A stretch of 64,000 nt of DNA from Chrysemys picta bellii (GCF_011386835.1 NC_088794.1:69326434-69390433); one strand, 5' to 3'. Shown: positions 22,441 to 34,405, counted from the first letter of the stretch. Notes: generated by a model not told the origin, from the sequence alone. Numbers and translations are program-made.

Positions 22441-25360
22441 CAGCCCAAATGGTTAGAGTCTTCCAAAGTAACTGGAAACCGGGTCTGGAAAGCAGAAGCA
22501 TCAGTGGTGCAACAACCTGCACCAAGAAACGAAAAAGTTAAGTATGCAGGGTGAAGGACATGCTTATGATGATGTCATCTATCAACCATGGTAGCTGAGA
22601 TAAAGGTACACACTTCACCCCTGTGATGGATGGGGATCTGGTTCTCCCACTTGTGTCATGCCTTGTGCATTTACTATGCCTTGTGCATTTACAAGCTTGT
22701 CTTTTTTATGTCTTTTCTTTATTTCCCCACTACTTCCCCTTATGGTTCTCTTTTGAGAATCACTGAAGCCATTGTGCTAGCTTCCTCCTAAGACACATAC
22801 CTAAACTTCTGCTGTATATATTCTGTCCTGCTGTGCTAAGATGTTAAACACAGCAAGCTGCTTCAGCTCTTGAACACCTTACAAGACATTCTTTCTCAAA
22901 ACACACTCTGTTATAAAGGTTCTCAGAAACTCGCAAACAGACTGAGGAACAAAATTTTTAAAAGGATTTCTATGGCACTGAAGAAAATTCAGTTCTTCTC
23001 TTTGAGTTCTGATTGTAGGATTAACTTCATATCCATAAAAAACATGCTACTTCTGCTGTGGTCTTAGGGGAATTGTTCCCTTTAAAAAGGGACTGGGGGG
23101 AGAAGAATATATTACTTCCAAACTGATTGATGTCAATGCAGACCGGGGGCTAGGAGATCCTTCCTGGCACCACCATTCTCTTCTTTTATGGCATTTAGAA
23201 TTTGGCAGTGGCAGGGATCAGCATGAAGGCTGCTGTGAAACAGTCTCAATAATGGCAGGCATCAGTATAGCAAATAAAGCCAACAAGTGACCCTAAAACC
23301 TGCTGAACCCTTTGACTATCGATACCGGAGTATATGGTTGAAATCATGGCCCTCCGGGTGTATCTACACTACACTCCAAGGCCAGATAAGGATGCTTGAG
23401 CTAGCACACTAAAATACCAGTGTGAATGTTATGGCACCAGCAGAGATTTTGGTTAGCCATCTATGCTCAGACGGGTCCAAGCTTGGGTGACTAGGCACAT
23501 TATTTATGCTTAGGTGTTGTTACATGGGCTTTGGTTGGTTCAGAGAGTAGAGATGAAATATTGCTATGCAATTCCATGCACATAAACTGCTTGTCACATC
23601 ATTTTAAAAAGCTTCTGACAACAAATATGAAGACCAGAACCTGCACACACTTGTTGTGGTGACAATTATTTGTATATCAGTAAAAACTCTCTCCTTTATA
23701 ATTAACCTGACTCATTCTACACAAAGATCAATTTCATCCAAGGGTCTGACATCTTATTTACTCATCGGAAATATCCAATTTCAAAATGTTTTTGGTTTTT
23801 TTGTTGTTGTGACATGCCACATTGATCTGTTTCCTTATTTAGATTAGTGTAACCTTAATCAGATTTCTAGAGCAAACATGTTTACAAATTCAAGATTTTC
23901 CATGAGTTTTCTGCTACATTGGCAGAAAGTCTGTGGCTTCTCACACATCCCACCTGATATCAGAGGAAGTAGAAGCAAAAGGTGCACAAATGCAGGCAAA
24001 ATAAATTTGTTTAAGTATTCAAAGATGCAGAGCATTTTTGCAGTGTTCACTAACCTCTAGTCTTCAAACACACTGTATATGAAGTATATGATACAGTATA
24101 TTTATGTAAGTGGCAAAGTACTGTATGGCAAGTCATGCTGAAGGGCAACCAAGCAATGAAGGACACAAAACCAAAAGGTATCAAGATGCAGAATTCTGAA
24201 GAGGTCAAAACACATCAATAAGACAGACACCACTAAAGCAACACCATTCCTCCATTAATAAGGATACTATGGAACACTGATGACTTCAATTGGACCTCTC
24301 AAATAACTGCTTACCAGTGTGGGACAGGGTGTGACTCCGTACTTTAAAGAAAATAAAGTGATGTTAGAACAAGATGGTCCCTGTCCTAAAGAGGGTACAG
24401 TATAAGTATATTGCAGGAGACAGATGGATACAAACAGGAAATACATTTCCTAGGTGTATGTGATCTTAAAAGATGATCCATGTTCAGAAGTTCAGAGAAG
24501 AGTTACCCCCAATCTCAAATTGCATCTGCCAATATGTGGTGAGAAAATGTGTGCATTGCTTGTAAAAAATCACCATTCAGTGGATGCTTTTACAAGCTAT
24601 GCTGAGATGCAGACTGTATAGTAGAGAGCAAACATGAGCTCAGATAAGAAACAAGAACAATTAGAGACAATAGGGTATTATATTCAAGAACAAAGTATTG
24701 TGTGCTCTGGTGGCAGTCCCTGTACAGTGTCTAGTCAATTTATTTTGGACTGATAACTATGGCATAGAGACTTTAAGTACTGTTAGCTTTACCTGGAAAA
24801 AATCCAAAGCATCCATACCAGAAATAGAAATCCCTGCTGAGATGCTGGACCATCAATTGAAACAGCACATTCCATCTACTTAAATGCACACTTGGGTAAA
24901 ACCTTTTATAGCAAAAGAGCTCTGTCAATATCAAGGACAGTAACATTGTGTGGCTGCTGGTATAGAACAGATTAGGAAGATGCGAATGAGCACTATATAT
25001 TGGAAACTGCTAGCCAGTTTGTAGTGCTTCAGTTGAGTCAATGCCAGAAAACATCTTTTAGTCTGGGATGGACAACCTTACTCCTGCAATACAGATTCTA
25101 AAGCTATTCTCAGTTGTCTAAGTAGAAACAATACTACAGGCTGAGAGATGTTACTACAGAAGAAGAGTTACCAATCTTAAAGTTTTATAAAATCAAATTT
25201 AGCCCTATTTTTAAAAAGGGTCAATTCATTGATGTCAGTGAAAGTTGTACTTTCTGAAATGGATTCATGCCACAGAAGTGAATTATGCCACTTATGCAAT
25301 GGGCAAATCTGGTCTTCAAATTACAATCCTTCATTATTTCATCAGCAAGGTTGAAGAGAC
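22441..25360. other. Intergenic DNA, nothing firm
   Basis: A short tandem duplication 'atgccttgtgcatttac' occurs at about 22657-22692. About 23345-23540 begins 'gggtgtatctacactacac', a decayed relative of the three-base-target MITE ends. No exon or RNA gene is supported. Confidence 0.45.
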
Positions 25361-25368
25361 TATTGTAG

Positions 25369-25528
25369 CAGGGCCGCCCAGAGGATTCAGGGGGCCTGGG
25401 GCAAATCAATTTCAGGGGCCTCCTCCATAAAAAAAAGTTGCAATACTATAGAATACTATATTCTTGTGGGGGCCCCTGTGGGACCTGGGGCAAATTGCCC
25501 CACTTGCCCACCCCTCTGGGCAGCCCTG
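25369..25528. mobile_element. hAT MITE, 160 bp, perfect 8-bp duplication
   Basis: Ends are CAGGGCCGCCCAGAGG and, on the other strand, CAGGGCTGCCCAGAGG: 16-bp inverted repeats with one mismatch. It is flanked by exact TATTGTAG (25361-25368 and 25529-25536). A second internal inverted pair, 'ggggcctggggcaaa' against 'gacctggggcaaattgcccc', is present. The same end sequence marks 61287-61602 and a diverged copy starting at 53088. No coding capacity. Confidence 0.93.
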
Positions 25529-25770
25529 TATTGTAGCCCTAAATGTGTCTCTCCTATGAATTTCTCTCCACACTAGCACATTTCAGATCTGTACATCTTT
25601 GCCTATGCGTTTTGTAAATTTGTACTTGTTGGGACCAGATTTGAGACAGTACCGTACACATGAACCCAATGTGCTAGTCTCTTTTACAAGTTGATTCACT
25701 TATTTGGTGCCTGTGAGATGAGCTCCTCCCAAAATCTGACCCTTTGTACATATTCGGCCCACATAAAGTG

Positions 25771-25932
25771 TCATAGAATCATAGGGTTGGAAGGGACCTC
25801 AGGAGGTCATCTAGTCCAACCCCCTGCTTAAAGCAGGGCCAATCCGCAATTAAATCCCCAAATGGTCTCCTCAAGGATTGAACTCACAACTGTGGGTTTA
25901 GCAGGCCAAAGCTCAAACCACTGAGCTATCCC
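25771..25932 (-). mobile_element. tRNA-derived SINE with CR1-like tail (Cry type)
   Basis: On - this reads 'gggatagctcagtggtttgagc' (tRNA head with A box), 'gtgagttcaatcc' (B box), a short body, and a tail 'ttggactagatgacctcctgagg ... atgattctatga'. The tail is shared with CR1 3' ends, as known for turtle Pol III SINEs mobilised by CR1-like LINEs. A MITE has inserted at the very head of the SINE (25933). It is not a tRNA gene: the acceptor stem and 3' half of a tRNA are missing. Confidence 0.9.
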
Positions 25933-26247
25933 CAGGGCCGGCTCTGGCTTTTTTGCCGCCCCAGGCAAAAAAGCCCCCCCCCCCAGCGTGGCAGGGGAGG
26001 CACCGGCCGGAGTGCTAGGAGGAGGGCGGAGAGCCCGGCTGGGACTCCGGCTCTCCCCGGCGGCCAGAGCGCTGGGAGGAGGGCGGCGAGCCTGGCCAGG
26101 GCTCCGCTCTCCCCGGCGGCCGGAGCGCCGGGAGGAGGGCGGCGAGCCCGGTCGCGGCCCCGCTCTCCGGCCGGAGCGCTACGCCGCCCCCCTCCAGGTG
26201 CCACCCCAAGCACATGCTTGGTGGGCTGGTGCCTGGAGCCGGCCCTG
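25933..26247. mobile_element. hAT MITE, 315 bp, perfect 8-bp duplication, tandem GC repeats
   Basis: Ends are CAGGGCCGGCTCTGG and, on the other strand, CAGGGCCGGCTCCAGG. Flanks are exact GCTATCCC (25925-25932 and 26248-26255). The interior holds about three copies of a 56-57 bp GC-rich unit beginning near 26011, 26068 and 26124 ('agcgc.gggaggagggcgg'). It is inserted in the head of a SINE, so it is younger than that SINE. The 66-103 codon frames here are chance frames of a CpG-rich repeat. Confidence 0.93.
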
Positions 26248-26255
26248 GCTATCCC

Positions 26256-28150
26256 TCCCCCGACATGTTAAATTGTTTTGCTCCTTAAGAATTTTATAAC
26301 AAACAGACTGACTGTCAGAATTACAGAGCTGAACCTGACCCAAATATAAATAAAGACCATTAATTTTTGGAAAGTGTTCACATTTGCGTTTACTGGTCAC
26401 ATTCATTCCCCTTGTGTGTTTGCTATTTATGAACATAACAGCTACCAACTTTCATTAGCACAGTGTTTTAAAGAAAGCTAATTTCAATATCCCATGGGTG
26501 AGTATTCATAGAAATTGAGTTTTAAATTTGTATGAGTATTCATGCTGCACATTCTACAGGCTCTTCTATAGTCAAGGATCACAGATAATGCCATGATAAG
26601 TCAGATGGTCTCACTAGTAAACAACACTGCTTGGATTTCAAACATTCACAATTTACACATATATTAAGTGTCTGAACAGATAAATATGAAGTTAAAGTGC
26701 TCACAAAATAGTTTCTGGAAAATGTAGACATGGATAGCTAATGTGATATGACTCACCTCTACTTACAAATTAAATGAGAATTAGAAAGCATTTCAGACTT
26801 TGTTCTTCCAAAAAAACAAGCCTCTGATGTTAGTCAGTATTACTGCACCTCCTCTGGGTCATCAAGTGCATTTGAATAGTTTTATCTGTCTAGACTGCAA
26901 GCTCCTCGGTACAGGTACCATTTCTTCCTATGGTTTTTGTGCACAACTGAACTCATTATGAAAGTAAAAAATACATAAAATAGCAATATGTATTTTTCTT
27001 TATTTTAGTGGGCACTAGCGACACTATAATTAAGGTTAAGACTAGCTTATCATTTAACAGATGAATTTTCTATGTGCTCTAAAAGCAAGCATGTGGTGAT
27101 GACTCTCCTGAAAATAACTATTCTTCATGGGGGTCGGGTAGAGTTTCAGAGGTCCAGATTTGAGATTGTTTGAGCAAGGGTTTCCAAGTATTTTTAACTC
27201 TTGAAAGTACTCAGCCATCAACTTGTGGTCATAGTCTATATAACTGTGCCCGTTGTCCCCACATTCCATCTTTTTGTTTAACAGACTTGTGCCTTACATA
27301 ACATTAGACTCTAATGCTGTAAAGACTTAAGGACATTTAACGTTATGCAGTGTGTAGTCCCATTGACTCAATGTGGCTACTCACAGTAAAAGTACTTGAG
27401 ACAGTGCTTAATTTTGTAGGATCAAACATTTTTTTTTAAGATTACAAGCTTTTTGTGGCAGGGACCATATCTTCCTGTATATATTGCACTGAGCACAATG
27501 AGGTTGAATCTTGATTATGGCTTCTGAATACTACTCTAACAACTAAATAATTCACCTCTGGAAACTTTCCCTTTTGGGCCAAAAACCTTAAATGCACGTA
27601 ATGCCATTGAATCCTACAAGAGTGAGGAAGCTAGAATGGAAGAAGCAGAGCCTCCAAAGCTCATTCAAAAGCAGCATAATTGACAACTTCAGTATGTGCC
27701 TGAAGTACAGCCAGGCACATCTTTCTGGCAGCAAGTCTACCTCTTTGCATATGTAATAGGACTGGGACAGATAGTTATAGTAGTAGTGGTCAGTTTCAGC
27801 CAAACTTGCTGTTCTGTAACTGATAGACTTACAAAGGGAGTGTTTTCCTGTATTGCAGGTGGCATTTAGAGAGCAGAACACACATTTACAACCAGAAATT
27901 GAACACCCCTTTAATTTACTACTCAACAGGCAGGGTTGTAGGTGACAGTGCTGAACAAGACGACAAAGTGGCACAAATGTAAATATTACCAAACTTAGAA
28001 ACTTGCTGAACTAACCAAACTGATACACACTTCAAATAAGTTTAATAAAAGAAAAAGTCAAGGACTACAATTCTGCACTGTTAGGGGGATGATCTAGATT
28101 GTCAAATAAGTTTTCTCCATCTCTAACTTCATGATTCCATATCTAGTGTT
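26256..28150. other. Intergenic DNA with two old repeat fragments
   Basis: Two worn copies of an amniote repeat, recognised by 'ctgcaagctcctcggtacagg' (26895-26965) and 'ttacaagctttttgtggcagggac' (27436-27545), lie here. A 134-codon minus frame at 27588-27992 has no recognisable domain and no splice context. Confidence 0.4.
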
Positions 28151-28516
28151 TAGTTTCAAAGGGGTAGCTGTGTTTGTATCAGCAAAAACAATGAGGAGTT
28201 CTTGTGGCACCTTAGAGAAATTTATTTGGGTATAAGCTTTCGTGGGCTATAACCCACTTCATCAGATGCATGGAGTGAAAAATTCAGTAGGCAGGTATAA
28301 ATATACAGCACATGAAAAGATGGGAGTTGCCTTACCAAGTGTGTGTTTGAATTATCCTCGTTAGCACTGACTCCCCCCCCCCCCATCATGATAAATTGGC
28401 CCATTCCCAACAGTTGACAAGAAGGGGTGAATATCAGAGGGAAAATTATATTTTGTAGTGACTCAGCCACTCCCAGTCTTTATTCAGGCCTAATTTGATT
28501 GTGTCAAGTTTGCAAA

Positions 28517-28926
28517 TTAATTCCAGTTCTGCAGTTTCTCGTTGAAGTCTGTTTTAGAAGTTTTGTTGTTGTTGTTGTTGTTAAGAATGACCACTTTTAC
28601 GTCTGTTATTGAGTGTCCGGGGAGACTGAAGTACTCTCCTACTGGTTTTTTAATGTTACAATTCTTGAGGTCTGATTTGTATCCATTTATTCTTTTGTAT
28701 AGAGACTGTCCAGTTTGACCAATGTACATTGCTGGCACAAGATGGCATATATCACATTGGTAGATGTGCAGGTGAACGAGCCCCTGATGGTGTGGCTGAT
28801 GTGGGTAGGTCCTATGATGGTGTCCCTTGGATAGATATGTGGACAGAGTTGGCAACGGCGTTTGTTGCAGGGATTGGTTCCTGGGTTAGTGTTTCTGTTC
28901 TGTGGTGTGTAGTTGCTGGTGAGCAT
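28517..28926 (-). pseudogene. Penelope-like element: cysteine-rich linker and GIY-YIG endonuclease
   Basis: This would be the C-terminal endonuclease that nicks target DNA for retroelement integration. On the minus strand two overlapping frames cover it. The upstream one (28687-28926) has NKRRCQLCPHIYPRDTI followed by HTIRGSFTCTSTNVIYAILC, the zinc-finger-like linker typical of these elements. The downstream one (28517-28855) has CDICHLVPAMYIGQTGQSL, where YIG is the second half of the GIY-YIG signature, then KRINGYKSDLKN and PVGEYFSLPGHSITDV. The change of frame between them shows a disrupting indel. A (GTT)n run (28565-28582) encodes a run of asparagines near the end. Confidence 0.85.
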
Positions 28927-29053
28927 TTGCTTCAGGTTGGGGGGCTGTCTGTAAGCGAGGACTGGCTTGTCTAAGGTCTGTGAGAGTGAGGGATTGTCCT
29001 TCAGGATAGGTTGTAGATCCTTGATGATGCTCTGGAGAGGTTTTAGTTGGGTG

Positions 29054-29420
29054 CAGGGCCAGTGCTACCATTTAGGCAAACTAGGCGGTTGCCTAGGGTG
29101 CCAAGATTTAGGGGCGCCAAAAAGTGGTGCCCCCACTTTTTTTTTTTTACAGCGTTCCTATGCCCCCTCCCCAAGCGCACAGTCGCCACTCCACTTCTCG
29201 CCCCCTCCCAGCTGTTTGGTGCCGCAAGCCTGGGAGGGGAGGAGAATTAGAGCGGGGGCGGCGTGCTCGGGGAGGAGGCGGAGCAGAGGTGAGCTGGGGT
29301 GGGGAGCTGCTGCATGGCTCCCCGGGGGGTGGAGCTGCTGCAGGGGGTGGGCGGGGAGCTGCAGCAGGGCTGGGGGGAGGGCGCAAGGTGACGGCGCGAA
29401 ACTTCCTTGCACCAGCCCTG
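29054..29420. mobile_element. hAT MITE, 367 bp, inside the Penelope element
   Basis: It begins CAGGGCCAGTGCTACC and ends GCACCAGCCCTG. Flanks are GTTGGGTG (29046-29053) and GTTGGGGG (29421-29428), an 8-bp duplication with one mismatch. It belongs to the same family as 3422-3665 by its left end. The interior is very GC-rich. It separates the RT and endonuclease parts of the host element, so it is younger than that insertion. The 196-codon minus frame 29147-29737 is an artefact that fuses RT tail sequence to the MITE. Confidence 0.85.
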
Positions 29421-30302
29421 GTTGGGGGGCTGTAGGTGACGGTTAGTGGTGTTCTATTACTTTCTTTGTTGGGCCTGTCCTGTAGTAGGTGACTTCTAGG
29501 TACCCTTCTGGCTCTGTCAATCTGTTTCTTCACTTCCCCAGGTGGGTATTGTAGTTTTAAGAATGCTTGATAGAGATCCTGTAGGTGTTTGCCTCTGTCT
29601 GAGGGATTGGAGCAAATGCAGTTGTATCTTAGGGCTTGGCTGTAGACAATGGATCGTGTGATGTGGTCTGGATGAAAGCTGGAGACAAGTTTAGCGGTCA
29701 GTAGGTTTCCGGTATAGAGTGGTGTTTGTGTGCCCATCTCTTATTTGCACTATAGTGTCCAGGAAGCAGATCTCTTGTGTGGACTGGTCCAGGCTGAGGT
29801 TGATGGTGGGGTGGAAATTGTTGAAATCCGGGTGGAATGCCTCAAGGGCCTCTTTCCCCTGGGTCCAGATGATGAAGATGTCATCAATGTAGCGCAAGTA
29901 GAATAGTGGCGCTAGGGGATAAAAGCTGAGGAAGCGTTGTTCTAAGTCAGCCATAAAAGTGTTGGCATACTGTGGGGCCATGCGGATACCAATAGCAGTG
30001 CTGCTGAGTTGAAGGTATAAATTGTCCCCAAATCTGAAATAGTTATGGGTGAGGACAAAGTCACAAAGCTCAGCCATCAGGTTTGCCGTGACATTATCGG
30101 GGATACTGTTCCTGGCAGCTTGTAGTCCATCTTTGTGTGGAATGTTGGTGTAGAGGGCTTCTACGTCCATAGTGGCTAGGATGGTGTTTCCTGGAAGATC
30201 ACCAATGGATTGTAGTTTCCTCAGGAAGTCAGTGGTGTCTCGAAGATAGCTGGGAGTGCTGGTAGCATAGGACCTGAGGAGAGAGTCCACATAGCCAGAC
30301 AA
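29421..30302 (-). pseudogene. Penelope-like element: reverse transcriptase region
   Basis: The 203-codon minus frame 29691-30302 holds the RT core: LATMDVEALYTNIPH (motif A aspartate), GIRMAPQYANTFMADLE (motif B), and YLRYIDDIFIIW with the catalytic YIDD pair (motif C). After it the frame shifts into 29421-29737, which continues the RT thumb (HPDHITRSIVYSQALRYNCI, then QYPPGEVKKQIDRAR). Enzyme role: copies element RNA into DNA at the nicked target. The frame change and missing N-terminus make it non-functional. Penelope RTs are distinct from LINE RTs, and the IHKPGNPG block upstream and GIY-YIG downstream support this class. Confidence 0.88.
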
Positions 30303-30395
30303 TCCTGCTGTCAGGGTGCCAACGCCTCAGATGATGGGGGGCATCCAGGATTCCCAGGTTTATGGATCTCGGGTAGCAGATAGATAGCTTTAGGG

Positions 30396-30426
<31 letters not shown>

Positions 30427-31267
30427 GATTTGTTCCTATGCTTCTTCAGGGAGTTTCTTGAGCAGATGGTGCAGTTTCTTTTGGTAATCCTCAGTGGGAT
30501 CAGAGGGTAATGGCCTGTAGAATGTGGTGTCTGAGAGTTTCCTAGCAGCCTCTCATTCATACTCTGACTTATTCATGATGAGTACAACATCTCCTTTGTC
30601 AGCCTTTTTGATTATGATGTCAGAATTGTTTCTGAGGCTGTGGATGGCACTGTGTTCTGCACAGCTGAGGTTATGGGGCAAGTGATGCTGCTTTTCCCAC
30701 AATTTCAGCCCAGGCATGTCGGTGGAAGCACTCTATGTAGAAGGCCAGGTCTACTCTATGTAGAAGTTTGCTGTTTTGACCGTCAGGAGGAGTCCATGCA
30801 GAATCCTTCTTCTTGTAGTGTTGGTAGGAATGTTTCTGTGGGTTAGTATGCTGTTCAGTGGTGTAGTGGAAATATTCCTTGAGATGGAGATGGCGAAAGT
30901 AGGATTCCAGGTTACTGCAGAACTGTATCATGTTCATAAGGGTGCTGGGGCAGAAGGAGAGGCCCCGAGATAGGACAGACTCTTTTGCCAGGCTAAGAGT
31001 ATAGCTGGATAGATTAACAGTATTGTTGGGTGAGTTAAGGGTACCACTGTTGTGGCCCCTTGTGGCATGTAGGAGTTTAGTTCAGTGTCCTTTTTCCTCT
31101 GTAGAGAAGCAAACGGCTTGTCTAGTTTTTGTAAAGTCCAGCCATGAGGAAGTTTGTGTGGAAGGTTGGTTTTTTTATGAGAGTCTCCAGTTTTGAGAGT
31201 TCATTCTTAATCTCCTGTTTGCTGTATAGGATGTTGATCAGGTTCTGCAGTTTATTTGAGAGTATGT

Positions 31268-31830
31268 GGCATAATCTCTATTCACCAGCAACTACACACC
31301 ACACAACAAAAATACTAACCCAGGAACCAATCCCTGCAACAAACCACGTTGCCAACTCTGTCTGCAAATCTATTCAAGGGGACACCATCATAGAACCTAA
31401 CCACATCAGCCACACCAACAGAGGCTTGTTTATCTGCATATCTACCAATGTGATATATGCCATCATGTACCACCAATGCCCCTCTGTCATGTACATTGGG
31501 GAAACTGGACAGTCTCTATGCAAAAGAATAAATGGACACAAATCAGACATCAAGAATTGTAACATTCAATAACCGGTAGGAGAGCACTTCAATCTCCCAG
31601 GACACTCAATAACAGACTTAAGTGACCATTCTTCAACAACAACAACAAAATTCAAAAACTGACTTCAGTGAGAAACTGCAGAATTGGAATTAGTTTGCAA
31701 TCTTGACACCATCAAATTAGGCCTGAATAAAGACTGGGAGTGGCTGAGTCACTACAAAAAATAATTTTCCCTCTATTGATACACCTTCTTGTCAACTGTT
31801 GAGAATGGGCCACATCCACCATGACTGAAT
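31268..31830 (+). mobile_element. Inverted second copy of the Penelope endonuclease end
   Basis: On + this matches the reverse complement of about 28400-28950: 'aactacacaccacacaac', then YIGETGQSLCKRINGHKSD-type coding in the frame ending at 31572, then 'gactgggagtggctgagtcactacaaaa' and 'gtcaactgttgagaatggg'. A stop after 'aacattcaa' breaks the frame. It lacks the last few hundred bases of the tail. With the copy at 28152-31265 it forms a large inverted repeat with the tails pointing outward. Confidence 0.85.
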
Positions 31831-33057
31831 TAAGCATGTTAATAGATCAGTTAAGCTTCATGCTGAACAAAGGCTTAGGGACCAGTCCTTCGATATGTTG
31901 AGTGTATTTACGTTCACTGGTTCCAAGCATTGTGTATAGACATTTAAGCAGGTGACTAACTATGGAGTGACATCAGGGGCCACTCTTTAAATACAAGTGC
32001 TCAGTAACTCTGCAGATGCATATCTAAAGTTGTACATGCTCCAGTATTAGTGCACTTACAAAGTCTTTCCATATTGAATATCATTGTTTAACGTGTTGCA
32101 TCGAGCATTTGTTATTTATTTTTAATTATTCAGACAGTGATATACATAGCAGAGGGATATTGGCAATAGTGATATACAAATAGTTGTAATTAAATCAAAG
32201 CTATTCTTATCTACAGCCGTTGACTTTTTTTTTCTTCCAGAAAAAGAGATTTGTAGAATTAGAGACATAAAGCCCAGATGCAGATAAATTTTTAACTAAG
32301 ATACGGTGCTGAAACTAATTTGTAACTGAGGCAAATCTCCCAAAGGAATAGTGAATAGTGATTTCAGGTGAAGGTCTGTAACAGGAACATTGAGGTTTAA
32401 TCTTTGTAGGGTTTTGAGGATTTAATATTTGGTAGAATGCCGGGCATCATTTCAGAAAACTTAAAAGGGGGGTGGGGGATTTGCTTCTACCTCCCTGCTG
32501 AGGCTGTACCTGCTTCATGGGGGTTAACAGGGCACTCCTATCCTGGAAGGGGATGAGGAGGTAGTGTACTAGTCCTATATGGAGGTGGAGGAACGTGACA
32601 GGCATGACAGAGGTGAAGGACCAACCCCTGACACACACAGGCTTCCCAGTAGAGCCCTTTCCTTGCTACCATGATGGAGGTGTGGAGTGAGGTGTTTCAG
32701 TGAGGGCATTGTGACATGAAGTGCCCCCCACCCCATTTTTGCAGTCTTTCCAGCACCCTTGCTGGGAGGCAGGAGGTGTCACTGATAGCTGGCCTGGGAC
32801 ACAGATTGGGGCCCAGCTCACTCTGTGCTCAGTTCTGGCCCAGGCTCCTGCCACCTCATCCTATCTGGCCATCAGAGACGTGGAGGAGGCAGTGCTGATA
32901 ACAAGGTAATCAGGAGCTCCAGCCTGCCTCACAACAACTCCCATAGGCCTGAAAAAGCACCAGCTGGCAAAGAACTCTGAAAAGTCAGGGGGGCAAATCA
33001 AGGTCTGAGAGGTAATTGCCCCCACCCCATAGCAAATGGTGTCCCATGCACAATGAC
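31831..33057. other. Intergenic DNA, nothing recognised
   Basis: No coding exon or classifiable repeat is seen. Frames of 60-85 codons around 32447-33118 have no domain. Confidence 0.45.
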
Positions 33058-33060
33058 TTA

Positions 33061-33328
33061 GGGTACATCTATACTTACCTCCAGGTCCGGCGGTAAGCAA
33101 TCGATCTTCTGGGATCAATTTATTGTGTCTTGTCTAGACACGATAAATCGATCCCGGAAGTGCTCGCCGTCGACGCGAGAGGAGTACGCGGAGTCGACGG
33201 GGGAGCCTGCCTGCTGCGTGTGGACCCGCGGTAAGTTCGAACTAAGATAGTTCGAGTTCAGCTACGTGAATAATGTAGCTGAAGTTGCGTATCTTAGTTC
33301 GAAGTGGGGGGTTAGTGTGGACCAGCCC
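33061..33328. mobile_element. MITE with 3-bp TTA duplication, 268 bp
   Basis: Flanked by TTA (33058-33060 and 33329-33331). Ends are GGGTACATCTATACTTACC and, inverted, GGGCTGGTCCACACTAACC. Near the right end an internal palindrome 'ttcagctacgtgaataatgtagctgaa' occurs. The central part has CpG words such as 'gtcgacgcgag'. The 3-bp TTA/TAA target suggests a PIF/Harbinger-type origin (inference). Relatives lie at 45524, 46509, 50797 and 51889. Confidence 0.8.
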
Positions 33329-33331
33329 TTA

Positions 33332-34405
33332 GTAAAACAAAAGAAACAGTCAGTCAGCAAGTTCTTTCTCAGGGGGCTACTATTTGTAACAGTGAAGTAA
33401 AAGTAGGCAGTTATAGGCTAATCTGATCCCAAGGCAAGTTTCTTCCTAATACTTGGGGATTGTCCTATAGCCTAAAGACATATTTCCCTTGTCTATAAGT
33501 AATTAACATTTCCTGAGGCATTTTCCTCCCTGTCTCCCAGGAGATATTCTTATAGACCTATCCATAGCATCTATGTAAAAACCGGGACAAGCTGAATTTC
33601 AGCTTTTCTTCACAGGACTCCCCGTACCTCATCACAGTTGAGCAGAAAAAGGATGACAGGTCTTAGAAGTCTAACAATTAGTCCTTTGTTGCTATTCAGA
33701 GCCATGCGGTCCATACAGCCCATTTCAGAAAGATAAAGAAAAACAGTGAGACTAATCATCGTTTTACACTTTTAGATAGAAAAATCTGTGTGTATACAGC
33801 ACCATCTCCTGGAATTGTAGAGTGATATTTCATGCTAAAACCAGTCAAATTCTTATAGAATTAAATATCACACTCACATAAATACCCTCAAGACTAATGT
33901 GTTTCAAATGAAGTGATAATGAATTGTCACCTGTTCTGAAGAGTTGCCAAAAAATGTTAGTGCTGGAATGTCAAGATTTATACTCCTTATTAGAGCAGAC
34001 ACTCAGAACCCACTACGACCATTAATTATCTTAATAAAAAAACCTGTCACCTTATAATAACATTTTTAAAGATATATGCGGCTACTGATGTCGTTGGAAA
34101 GAAACTGTTCAAGCACATTGTGAAGAAAGGTTAAAGGATCACAATCTAATGTAATTACTCCATTTCAATATTATTGCAAAAAAACTGTTGTCTCGTTATG
34201 AGCCACTAGGCAGTAACCTTATTGACCTCATCATCAACATGTACTCAGCATTCAATTACCAAAAAACAGTTTCTTGTTTAAATGAGAAAAGCACATTTAA
34301 ATTAAACAATCATTGCTGTATTATCCACAGAGGTTGAAATTCACCCCAGTTCAGGCAGCCCTTCATGCCATTTATGGATTACATACCCTGAACACTGCTC
34401 CACAG
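33332..34405. other. Intergenic DNA, nothing recognised
   Basis: AT-rich, without exon or named repeat. Confidence 0.5.

Larger units (their letters stand above)
28152..31265 (-). mobile_element. Penelope-like retroelement (RT plus GIY-YIG), decayed
   Basis: The element runs right to left. Its 3' tail is at 28152-28300 ('gtagctgtgtttgtatcagc', 'cgaaagcttatacccaaataaa' on -). Moving upstream on - come a GIY-YIG region (28517-28855), a cysteine-rich linker (28687-28926), a MITE insertion (29054-29420), the RT region (29421-30302) and a more decayed N-terminal region to about 31140, including IHKPGNPG near 30350. This RT then GIY-YIG order is diagnostic of Penelope-like elements. Stops and frame changes break it, so it is inactive. 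A (GT)n run at 30396-30423 lies in the N-terminal part. Target duplications were not found. Confidence 0.85.

Noticed and set aside
22044..22541. 165-codon + frame
   Set aside because: Overlaps the dispersed repeat copy at 22189-22440; no protein similarity and no splice context.
27588..27992. 134-codon minus frame
   Set aside because: Leucine/cysteine-rich but no signature or partner exon; chance length in AT-rich DNA.
29147..29737. 196-codon minus frame joining RT sequence and a proline/alanine-rich tail
   Set aside because: The second half is the MITE 29054-29420, so the fusion is an insertion artefact.
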